A stretch of 64,000 bases of DNA from Siniperca chuatsi (lineage: Eukaryota; Chordata; Actinopteri; Centrarchiformes; Sinipercidae), in the NCBI RefSeq assembly GCF_020085105.1, contig NC_058052.1, positions 18,826,733 through 18,890,732 on the forward strand. Reading direction: 5' to 3'. The notes beneath the pieces were generated by a model, which worked only from the letters and a program-made list of their open reading frames with translations, did not search any database and was not told where the DNA came from. Shown in pieces: positions 52,001 through 62,357 of this stretch (position 1 is its first letter; each line of letters starts with the position of its first letter). Made by a program: the position numbers and the translations under genes.

Positions 52001-55000
52001 TAGAAAGAATTCAGACTGTTGTTGCACACTTTCCCCAGATATCGTGAGCCAACAGACGGCCCATCGTAGACTGAAATGTAGTCACAGGAGCAGCAGTTCT
52101 CCAGTCTTTTTTATAAAAAGACAATAAAGGCCATAAATTATTGACTTATTGAAGCAAAACTCAAAAAATAGTTCCAGTGTGTCCACGATGATTTTTAATT
52201 TACAGCCTAATTCAATTGGTAGGTATGTTGTACACAAGTTAATAATATTCTTGAGATCTGTATGTAATTTCTGTCATCACATAATTTCTCCATTTGTAAT
52301 TTGCATAATAATTCTGCTAATTCATACTTATGATCTCCAAAAAGCAGTCTATTCTTCACTCACTGTAGGTACGTGAATGCCAGGAAGATTCTTTGGTCAA
52401 ACGCAGCTCTGAGCTGCCAGACACAGTAGGCGTTGTCGTGGTAGTAGTTGGGGTGGTTCGGGCTGGAAAAGGTGCCAGAGCCAAACAGAGAGCCTCCACA
52501 TGGGCTTGCTGAAAGTGGACAAAATAACACAAATTTCATTGCAATGAAGTATATTTGCAGCAGGTTCATTTTGCACACTGAGGATCCTACCTGTGGTTGG
52601 CATGTCACTTGTGACTTGGCAGTAGGCTGTTAAAAAACAGTGAACAAAAACATGGATTTCAGTATTGCTTTTTTTGTGGAAACTGTGATCAAAGTGTGCT
52701 GAGCTTTGAGGGACATGATACTTACAATAGTAGTCATAACAACAGTTTCCGTTGTATCGACAAGAGCTTGAGCAGGAGCAGCTTCCCATGTGCCGGCCAC
52801 AGTTGTATCGACATGAGGGCTGACCTGAGAGACACAGGGGAGTAGTAAGACAGTTCAGTAATTGATGATGTGTTTTATTCTTTCACATATATGTTGTTGA
52901 GAGGTTCTCATACCTGTGGTGGGTCTGACAGTGGTTGACTGGCAGTAAGCTACAAGACAAAGAGAGGAGAATAATATGATTACAATCGTTAACACCTCTT
53001 CTTACTGTGTAAAACACACATTCTGATACACCCGCTGTTTATTCTGCAACTGGGAACAAACAAATATTATCCCGCCATGTCAGTATTGTTATCCAGTCGG
53101 CCAGCAGTTATTTTAAGTACACCAGTAAGGAGGACATTGCAACGGTCTAACTTACTAAAAAATGAATATCTGAACAGGTTTTTTTTCTACATCTGGCTGT
53201 GACAGGAAGCCTCTTACTTTAGATACATTTTGTAAGTGGAGAGTATGGTCAGCATCAGCAACTACAGGTTTCTGGCTTGTGTGGTACTTTCTAGAGACAG
53301 ACAGGCTAAATGAGGACATGTTTCCTGCTCCTGAGGCTTATAGCACCAATAACAAGAATCTGTGTTTCGTTGTTGCTGAGTTGCAGGAAATTGTTGGACA
53401 TTTTAGGGTAGTCAGGGCTATATTGGCGGGGAGGTAAAGGTGCCAGTATACGCCATCAGAACTGCTTGTCAGATGATCGAATAGCTTCAGAAACCCCCTT
53501 TCCCACATCAGAATTGGGGGGGACTGTGTCCTACCATATCTATACTGTAACTTTCCGAAACTGGCTCTGTTTGGACAAAATTTGGCATCAAAGAATATAC
53601 AGAAGTGACCTGCCAAAACAGAATCAAACACAGAAACTGAAATGCCATTAAAGACCTCATGACACGCACACTTTAAATGTCTGGAGAACTGTGAATCTTT
53701 AATGAATTCCTCATCCTGTACAAGTAAACAAAAGCTTCAACCAATAAAGTTGCTGCATTTTTCAATAAATTCTGCCAGTCTGTCCTTCATATCAAATCAT
53801 ACAGTTTTTCTTTTCCTTGACTAATATCCCTTTGGTTCAGAGTTTAGAACGATCTCCCACAGTGTGTCGTGCCCCACCATCCTGTTTCAACAGGAAATAC
53901 ATCATATTAAGAGGAAAAGATGCCAATGCCAATGTCTATGGAAACTTTGGATAATAATTCAGTAAAATCCTTTATGAAGGTCTTGGTTAAGGAATGATAT
54001 TGGAGTAGTGCATTTCTGTGTGATGCAGGATGCTATCGGTAGAAATTGTGATCATGGTGTGCAGCGGCTTCTCTGCTGAGCTTTGAGGGACATGATACTT
54101 ACAATAGTAGTCATAACAACAGTTTCCGTTGTATCGACAAGAGCTTGAGCAGGAGCAGCTTCCCATGTGCCAGCCACAGTTGTATCGACATGAGGGCTGA
54201 CCTGAGAGACACAGGGGAGTAGTAAGACAGTTCAGTAATTGATGATGTGTTTTATTCTTTCACATATATGTTGTTGAGAGGTTCTCATACCTGTGGTGGG
54301 TCTGACAGTGGTTGACTGGCAGTAAGCTACAAGACAAAGAGAGGAGAATAATATGATTACAATCGTTAACACCTCTTCTTACTGTGTAAAACACACATTC
54401 TGATACACCCGCTGTTTATTCTGCAACTGGGAACAAACAAATATTATCCCGCCATGTCAGTATAAGCACTGAGGAATTTGAGTGTATTCCTTCAGCAAGA
54501 GAGGGATTCAGAACCTGTTAATACTGTTGATTTGTTAGACTCGGCACTTACAGTTGTAGTCATAGCAACAGTTGCCATAGTATTGACAAGAGCTTGAGCA
54601 GGAGCAGCTTCCCATATGCATGCCGCAGTTGGAACGACATGAGGGCTGAGCTGGGAAACACAGAAGAACAGAGTCTTTCCTAAGTATTTACAATTCTCTG
54701 TAAGGATAAATGAATGTTTTGGAGCTATTTCTTTCAAAAATGTTTGGTCTGGTTTGATTTTTAATATTTTTAAATACCTGTTGTTATTAGTGGTTCAAAA
54801 GTCGAGGTTGGGCAGTAATCTGAAAGAAAGATGAGAACAACAGAAGTGAATTTTACAGTTTTCACTCCTGTTCGGCTTCTCTTCACCTCTTCTAGTAAAC
54901 ATGAGGTTTTAATAATGGTGAGATAGTGAGGCTGTTGAAGCTTGAGATCTGCTGGACACTCACATTGGTAGTCATGGCAGCAGTTGCCATAGTATTGACA

Positions 55001-57860
55001 AGAGCTTGAGCAGGAACAGCTTCCCAGGTGCACACCACAGTTGTAAAGACACGAGGGCTGAGCTGGGAGATAACATTTACTTTATAGCAAGATTACTTGG
55101 AAAAATGGAAAACTTTTTTCTTTAATGGAACTTTGATTTAGAGAGATTAAATTACCTGTTACTGGTGCAGAAGTGGATAAGCAGTAATCTGTATGACAAA
55201 GAGATTAGATTGGTTGATATATGAACCCAACTCACTATTTTGACCAACCACCATTTTACTGCTACAGCCTATTCTTACCCCCCGTGGTGGAAGAAGTATT
55301 CAGATCTTTAACTTAATTAAAGATAACAATACAACAATGTAAAAATACTCAAAGTCAAAGTCCTATATTGTCATAAATCATATTGTTGTTAATACTGATG
55401 CATCAGTACATCAGCAGAATTTTATAGTTGTAGCTAGTTAAGGCAGAGCTAGTTTTAACTACTTAATTTACAGTCACATAGTTTAGTCCAGTGGTTCCCA
55501 ACCTAGGGGTTGGGCCCCATCCAGTGGGTCACAGTATAAATCAGAGGGGTCGTGAGATAATTAATGGGGCGGGAAAGAAGAACAAACTAAATTCTGCTAC
55601 ACAAATTTGTTTTCACATTTTTGACATTTCTCTAATCTTTGCTTTTTTGTGAATTATTTAATATTTTATTCTATACCTTTGTATAAACAGTTATTTAAAT
55701 TAAAACCTGTGAATGGATGGTGTTACTGCTGACAACTCATAGACATCTGAAACATAAGAAGAGGCACCAACCACACACTGCTTTTTTGAGTATAAGTATG
55801 AAGTATCATAGAATGGAAATACTAAAGTAAAGTATAAGTCCCTCAAAATTGTACTTAAGTGCAGTAATTATTAATGTACTTAGTTACTTTCCACCACTGC
55901 TTACCTTCATAGTCTGGACAACAGTTCCTTTTGTATCCACAGCTTGAAGAGCAAGAGCAGTATCCAACCTGGTAGCCACAGTTGTATCTGCAGGAACCTC
56001 CAGCTGCAGAAAGAACAGACAAAACAATTCCCATCACTGAAATCAAACAGTTAAGGTCGATCTCTACATGGTTGTAATGAGATTTGTTTGTGTTTTAATG
56101 CTATTGAAATCATAGATAGCATTAAAATGACAACTAAACATCTTGGTCATAATCATTGTGACTTACCCCCAACTTGATAGTCAGCACGAAATCCTGAGTA
56201 GCTAACAGTACCATCACTCCTGAAGCGCACAGTCAAATAAGCACCAGTGGAGTGGAAGGTGGTACTGTTGGTGCCACACACTTTCCCCAGAAGCCTGCTA
56301 CTGGTACTGGAGCCATCATAGACATAAATGGCATCATAAGCACAAGTTGGGTGATTCTCAATGCTGTGATAAGGGCAAAAGAAGAACAGAGGTTTGAATT
56401 TGTGGCTAGAGATGATACACCAACAGCAGTTAGTGATCACAGGAGCCTCTTGCACATGCTTACTTTACATCAAGGAACGCCAGCTGTATGATTCGATTGC
56501 TTGTTCTGATGTACCATGTACAATCTGCGTTTTCCGGGTACTTGTTTGGATAGTTGGTGCTGTAAAAAGTGCCATTGTTGCCATACAGGTTGCCACCACA
56601 GCGTACACCTGAAGAAACACAGGATCATGAAAACTAAAAAAGAAATAACTCATAAACAATGGAAAAATAACAAATGAATGGCCAGATAAAAACAAAAAGA
56701 ATGCAATCATACAAGTGAGAAATATAGTGATCAATACATAAATAAATAAATAATAACTATATTATACTATTTTTGTGTGATACAGAGAATTTGTCTACGC
56801 CAATTGCATCTGTGTGAGTATCTCTACTGACAAAAACTAAGCCAGTTACAATGATTCTGTGACCGTGATACTTACAGTTTGTAGTTCATTGCAAAAATGT
56901 GTTGATATGGATTAGTTATTAAAGATATGGTTTTGGAGCACAACCATCAGAGAATAGTTCAGCTTCTCTGTAACATGTAACCAGTGAAAGTATTGTATTG
57001 CGATTGCTGGGCTATGCCTGCAAGTTGTCCAGAACTATACATTTATTTGCAAAAAATACAAAATAAATACGTGTTTTAGATATGTTTAGATATGAAGAAA
57101 CCCAGGACCATGATGTGACATTATGCTTCTTGTTTTGGTGGTACTTATTTTACCTGCAACAGCAGAACCTGTTACACCATCTGCATATGTTGGATCTGGA
57201 ACTGCTGGATTTTAAACAACAAAAGAGTAGAAAGACAGAGAGATATAACACTTAAAGGCAAGTATAAACACATCTCGTGACTCCGATCCAAGACACTTGA
57301 TAATTATCCTGATAATCAGATCTGTCCACTTTTAATACAGTAAATGGCTGTGATTTAACTGACACTGTTGGCTAAAACCATCTGAAAGCAACAACACATC
57401 AATCAAGCCATTCTGATAGAGACAGGGTAAGGCAAACAACATTTTGGATGTATGCAGGACACTTAAAACTAAACCAGTTACATTATTCTTTTTATTTTAG
57501 TGGTAGTGTTTTTTACCTGGAGAATCTGGTGTTGCTGTATTAACTTCCCCAGTTGTTTGGAAGCGATCAGCACCTGATGGATTATGAGAAAAACAAACAA
57601 ACAAACATGACAAAATGTCAGAGTGCATAAGCCACTTAAAGACCAGTGACAGCACGGTAACAACATCCAAAGATCCTGTCATGAAGACTAAATGTAAAAA
57701 CACATAGATACAGGAGCTTTTCAGCAAATGCAAGACTGATGTTGTCAATGAAAAAACATTATCCAAAACCAGAGACAAACATAACAATATGAAAATAGTG
57801 AACAATACCTTGCACTCCATAAGAGCTGATCACGCTGCAAAGAATCAAGAGAGTCCACAT
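49046..57860 (-). CDS. Secreted CUB - somatomedin-B x5 - CUB - ZP protein (DMBT1/CUZD1-like), 22 exons
   Basis: All exons join in phase to 795 residues. Minus-strand exons: 57860-57809, 57573-57517, 57201-57154, 56608-56464, 56363-56167, 56003-55905, 55188-55156, 55062-54964, 54819-54778, 54650-54552, 54326-54291, 54201-54103, 52949-52914, 52824-52726, 52626-52591, 52508-52364, 52105-51900, 51350-51175, 51023-50793, 50703-50543, 49487-49243, 49092-49046. A signal peptide (MWTLLILCSVISSYG) leads. CUB1 (about 53-166) has CGGNLYG, YDAIYVYDG and FRADY. Five modules (167-392) fit C-x3-C-x6-C-x-C-x3-C-x5-CC-x5-C, the somatomedin B pattern with a shortened first loop; each uses a 99-nt exon plus a 33-42-nt exon carrying the eighth Cys. 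CUB2 is at 393-509 and ZP at about 510-772. A furin-like site QKRKAR follows the last ZP cysteines, and LVLGPIQLK resembles the DMBT1 C-terminus. No transmembrane segment is seen. Likely an extracellular polymerising mucosal protein (inference). Confidence 0.88.
49587..50392 (+). mobile_element. CAGTGGTGG-family repeat, copy D, in an intron of the ZP region
   Basis: It starts CAGTGGTAAAAAAAAGAAG and ends AAATGCACTTTCTGCCACTG, with the family interior (CCTACTTAAGTAAAAGTACC, GTAGCTGGTCATGGTGCAGC). About 806 bp, longer than copy B. It includes GGGGGTCGTGAGATGATTAT, which is also in copy E. Confidence 0.82.
52698..53086. repeat. 389-bp near-identical duplicate, copy 1 (SMB module 5)
   Basis: Identical to 54075-54463 except for one base (G versus A, in CCGGCCAC / CCAGCCAC). 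It spans the fifth SMB exon, the intron and the linker exon before it. The offset of 1377 bp is constant throughout. Confidence 0.96.
53087..54074. other. Intronic spacer between the two identical SMB segments
   Basis: 988 bp without a recognisable SMB exon on the minus strand. Non-coding, of mixed composition, possibly an old mobile-element insertion, but no family was recognised. Confidence 0.4.
54075..54463. repeat. 389-bp near-identical duplicate, copy 2 (SMB module 4)
   Basis: Partner of 52698-53086. The single difference changes one residue between modules (GWHMGS here, GRHMGS in the other). Intronic sequence is identical. Confidence 0.96.
55282..55899 (+). mobile_element. CAGTGGTGG-family repeat, copy E, abutting the SMB1 splice donor
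   Basis: It starts CGTGGTGGAAGAAGTATTCA and ends TTAGTTACTTTCCACCACTG. The interior includes CCAGTGGTTCCCAACCTAGG and GGGGTCGTGAGATAATTAAT, a nested or composite segment shared in part with copy D. Its right end is four bases from the minus-strand GT donor at 55904-55903. Confidence 0.85.
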
Positions 57861-57904
57861 AATGAATTCGTTCACCTTCCAATCTGCTTTAGATGCTGAT
57901 CATG

Positions 57905-57920
57905 GCAGCTTATATAGCCA
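57905..57920 (-). promoter_or_regulatory. TATA box of the CUB/ZP gene
   Basis: The minus strand reads GGCTATATAAGC, centred about 52 bp upstream of the start codon. This predicts transcription starting about 20-25 nt before the ATG. The motif is seen; function is inferred. Confidence 0.7.
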
Positions 57921-58416
57921 TTAGACACTTTGATGGGTTAGGGTTAGGGTCACCGACAAAGTTTCTGATGCCACCAATAGTGACAGTGATAGATTAATCA
58001 GTAATAATTGTGCCTGAGAAACACTATCATAAAGTGTATAACTATCATAAAGTGTAAACAAAGATTGTTCAGTTCAGTCCTCTAGTTTCAGGATGTGTTT
58101 TAAGGTATTTGCTTAAGACATACAGTAGAACTTCATGAGAGTTTTGGGAAACTTGCCAATGAGCAGATAATAAAATATCCACTATAATAATCTTACTTGT
58201 GTAACTGGCATCTGCTACAGTAATTGTGACTGACTATTGTCACCACATGAATCCTGCTGCATCAGTTGCATCCTTGTAAAGTTACATTTTATTTTCAAAC
58301 TAATGGAAAAACTATAATACTGATGCAGTTTCATGTATGTTAAAGCCTGGAAAATGTCACCATACAATAGGTTATAAGTGTCCTGTAAACATTCCATATA
58401 TGGCAAATGACAAAAT

Positions 58417-58439
58417 TATATATATATATATATATATAT
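58417..58439. repeat. (TA)n microsatellite
   Basis: About 11 TA units. Confidence 0.93.
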
Positions 58440-58555
58440 TAGCCACACTAATAGTTAGCAGTGGCTCTATAGATGAGCAGATTAGTGATTCGTTCGGTCC
58501 ACAACTTTGTACCAGACTGAAATACTTCAACAACTGGATTACCATGTCATTTTTC

Positions 58556-58912
58556 ACAGACATTCATGGTTCCCAGAGGATGAATCCTACTGACTTTGGT
58601 AACTTTGATCTCCTGACTTTTCATCTAGCACCATCATCAGGTCAAACTTTGTATTCATCCAATATTTTGGTGACCAAATACAAGCACTAATGACAATACC
58701 ATCAGCCTCAGCTGTACTTTGTGTTTAGTGGAAGTTAGCATGCTAACTTGCTAAATGAAGATGGTGTAGATGGTAAACATTATACCTGCTAAACATTAAC
58801 ATGTTATCATTGTCATTGTGAGCATGTTAGCTGACAATAGTATTTAGCTCAAAGCACTGTCTTGCCTAAGCACAGCTTCACAGAGCTGCTAGCATGGCTG
58901 TAGACTTTTATT
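58556..58912. mobile_element. Teleost interspersed repeat (AGCATGTTAGC family)
   Basis: GGTTCCCAGAGGATGAATCC, ATCATTGTCATTGTGAGCAT, TAGCTCAAAGCACTG, TTCACAGAGCTGCTAGCATG and GCTGTAGACT form a common non-coding repeat of perch-like fishes. No open frame; SINE-like, class not assigned. Confidence 0.7.
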
Positions 58913-60780
58913 TACTCAAAGTCGAGATTTTTAAATATTGGCATATGTTGGCAAATAAACATTGTAGTTTAGTGTAAATGTTTTATAGGTTGGATTGTTA
59001 CATATTAATACAACTTTAAAATATATAAAATATAAATTAAATTTTGTAATATCTTATTTATATTTGTATATTTGTGTATTTGTTTTATATATTCTTCAAT
59101 TATTATTAATGAAGTTTCCTGTTCATCTTATACTATTACTGTCACCTAGGATAGTACATTTTATTATTTAAGTATATGACGTGAAAACCAAAAAAAAAAA
59201 AAACAAATCTGATCATTGTCAAAAATGTTTATTTCTTCTGTAAAGTAGGAATATTGGACTATATCAATATCAAAAATGTGTTTACTCTTACACATTGATA
59301 TCAGTATCAACATAAATAATGCTGTATATGATTACAGTAAAAGTGTAAAAAATACTGGTGTGTTAAGAATGAGTGAGACCCAATAAGTCAGAGATTTTCC
59401 AGTTTCATATTCATCAAGTATTTCTTAAAGATCTAACTTTTTTACCTTGTATTAGTTCTAAATAATCTATAAATTAAGATAGAATTTTGCCCACTTAGGG
59501 GTTGACGGGCATAAGTTTCCAAAATACATGTTAGAAACCCACCAAGCATCCATTAACAAACTAAAACCCAAATCACAATAAGTTGATAAGAGACCAGAAA
59601 AGACACATGAATGTTGTTTTTAGATGAGTGATCTAAAGGTCAAAATTGTCAGCAATGCATAAGGGGATTTTCATTTTTGCGTTATAGACTCTTAACTTTT
59701 CATTTATTATTACCATAACAATGTTTGTAAAAGATAAAAGCAGGGCTGTAAAACACTTAACGTGACACGATGTTTCTCTTTCTGGTGAGAAAATCTAGTG
59801 TACCCTGCCCTATTGAATCAGGTGTGTGTGAAGGGTTTTCTTCATTATGTTCACGGATGTCGCCTTTTAATAGTTTATACGAACTACTATTGCTTAATAA
59901 ACTTGTTTGCCTGTCTATAAAGAACATTTGGAAGGTGTTTACTCTTTTCCCTAGCACACATTGGGTTTGGCCCTCTAAATCCACTCATAATATCCTTTAA
60001 ACAGTTTGATATTGACCTGAAAGAAAGATGAAGTGAGGATAAGAGACAGTATTGGTTTATTTTATATAATTCCATTTATCAGACATTTTGTTAGTTCTCA
60101 CTTTTGAAGTGGCTCATTAAGTGAAAAATGCAAGTCAGTGGGATGTCTGTAGAATTTCTCATATCAGTAAATGTGATTTCATGAGTATTAGTGTAAATGT
60201 ATAGTAAACAGTAAATTTGACTAATGAATAAGGTGAATAATGATTCACACGGATTATATCAGAAAGTGAAACTCAAGAGAAAGTGAACAAGTTAATAGAG
60301 ATGAAGACAGGAAACATGAGTAACATAATAATATGATACAACATGAAAATCTGTTTCATTTCTTGACTTGCCATCCCTCTCTCCCCTCTTTCTCTCTTCT
60401 TATTTTTGCTTATATAGATGTAAATGATTCAGGTTTAGACTTGTTTACTTGATACTTGTTTGACCCAGAGGTTGAGCAAAATTTCAAAGAACATGCGTAA
60501 TTAATCAGGAGCACTATTCCTCATTTACAAATAAACATCTCCACAATATGGTGACATTTCTGTTAGTCACTCTCAAAATATGGCCAACACAAACAAGTCT
60601 GGCTGTCCCTCTGCTTCCCACTCCTCCTTTATGGAAGCTGAGCTCTCCTTTCACCCCTTCCAGGATGCACTTGCATCATCCTCCCAAAGTCAACATGTAA
60701 AGGGACATTGGGTGGTCTCTTTCTTCTCTCTGTCAGATGTATTTATCTATAGCAGTAGCGTGTCAGTACAAAGCGGGCTG

Positions 60781-60929
60781 TGTGTCAGGGCAGCAAAGCC
60801 CCTGACTCAGTGCTGCTTTGGTTAATCAGTAACCAGAGTGGGAGAACCTTGGCTGGCTGGGTTAAAGTAAGGGAGCAGAGGAGCCAGGACCTCACTCAGC
60901 ACCTCACTCAGCAGCAGCAGACACACACG
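60781..60929 (+). promoter_or_regulatory. agt: agt promoter and probable non-coding exon 1
   Basis: GTTAATCAGTAAC at 60821-60833 is an HNF1-type dyad (one mismatch from GTTAATNATTAAC). About 75-95 bp on, ACACACACG|GTAAGAG gives a strong splice donor at 60929/60930, while coding begins only in the next exon (62319). Liver promoters of plasma-protein genes commonly carry HNF1 sites. The transcription start is not fixed, and no clear TATA box is seen. Confidence 0.6.
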
Positions 60930-62318
60930 GTAAGAGCAAACTTTGACTTTATCTCAGTAATTGCTATTTGATCATGCAGTACAGGGAATGTACAAAGTCC
61001 GTCAGAGATGAGGGGAAATGTTTGAGTTTACAGTCCTATAATTTATGGGATTAATCCATTATATTCTTCAAAACCAAAAAATAATGCACAAAAATAAATG
61101 TCTAAAACTGGTGTACAAGAAAGCACCTCTATCAAACTTTGACCTACTTTAATTTGAGGGTTATCCACTTAATAGTAGTAAATAGTACCACTAATGTCTG
61201 TAAAGTTAGGAAACGGGGTGATAATGAATTGGATCATATAAAGAATGTAGTCAAAATTCTGGATCTTGACAGAAAACATCAGCCATGTTTTTTGACCTCA
61301 TCGAGTCATCGGGTACACAGTTAGTTAGTTGTGTATAAGAACATTTGAGTGCACCGATTTTATTGATATTGACCAAGGCCGTGTCCTGTGGTACATGTCC
61401 AAACAGAGGAAAATCCAGTGTTTGCTCACCTCTTCCAAAAGTCCATCAGTCCACATTTCTGCACATTCAACTCGAGGGATAAAGTCTTATTTTTGCATAA
61501 GAGCACTCACCCAAATTATTCTCCTTCACAGACATCTAGGTTAATGCATAAAACGTGTTCGTGGAGAAGAGAAAGTTGTCTGTTCAACTTAGATGGCCAA
61601 CTGCAGCACTTTAAACAGTGTTTACTCTGCATTCATTAGGAGCTCCAGCAACAGAATTAAAATGGCCAGTTGAGAAAATGTGAAATGAACTTGTCAATAA
61701 TCAAGCAAAATACTAATAAATAATTTTAATTTTTACTATATACTTTATGTCTGTGTAAAAGTTAATTTTGTAACTTATATTTATTCATGCATTCTACATG
61801 TGTGTTTATTTGTACAGTTATTGCAACATAAATTGGTCACAAGTATCATATTTTCCAGTCAGTGTCCAGAGTGAACAGTTTGTCTTAAAAAGTATGTTTA
61901 TTTGTTCGATGACTACCTGAGGTATTCCAAACTATATCCAAATAAAACATCCATCATATTTTAGTCTGTGAACACATGCAAATTTGCACACAGACGCACG
62001 TAGATATGTCTTCATTATCAATGCGCCCTCTGCTGCAGAGGGTTATGCCTGCTCTCATTCACTGACCAGCAGGAGAGAAGACACACAAAGAGCAATCAAT
62101 CCATCTCTGACATGCCGCTCTGTGTCCAATGTTCCTGCCAGCCAATCCTGTCAGAGATGGAAAACCAGATCCAGCCAGATTTCTGACAAAAGCCACACTA
62201 ATAGTGATATACAATTCAGAGGCCACCCAATACTAAGTGTTCACTAAGACACAAGAGGCAGTTGATAGGTTGATATACTCAAGCATCGTATACTAAAAAT
62301 ATCTGTCTCCCTCCGCAG
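60930..62318 (+). other. agt: agt intron 1
   Basis: A 1.39-kb intron from the GTAAGAG donor to the CTCCCTCCGCAG acceptor. No repeats or exons recognised inside. Confidence 0.6.
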
Positions 62319-62357
62319 AAGGAATCATTTTAAAGGTGACTACCAACAAAAGGTAAA

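Larger units (their letters stand above)
57921..60780. other. Head-to-head intergenic region between the CUB/ZP gene and agt
   Basis: Contains GGGTTAGGGTTAGGG (57935-57950), (TA)n at 58417-58439, the interspersed repeat at 58556-58912, poly(A) near 59190 and AT-rich sequence. No further gene recognised. Confidence 0.5.

Noticed and set aside
53087-54074. Possible additional SMB module between modules 4 and 5
   Set aside because: No minus-strand C-x-C-x3-C-x5-CC pattern with splice sites could be found there.
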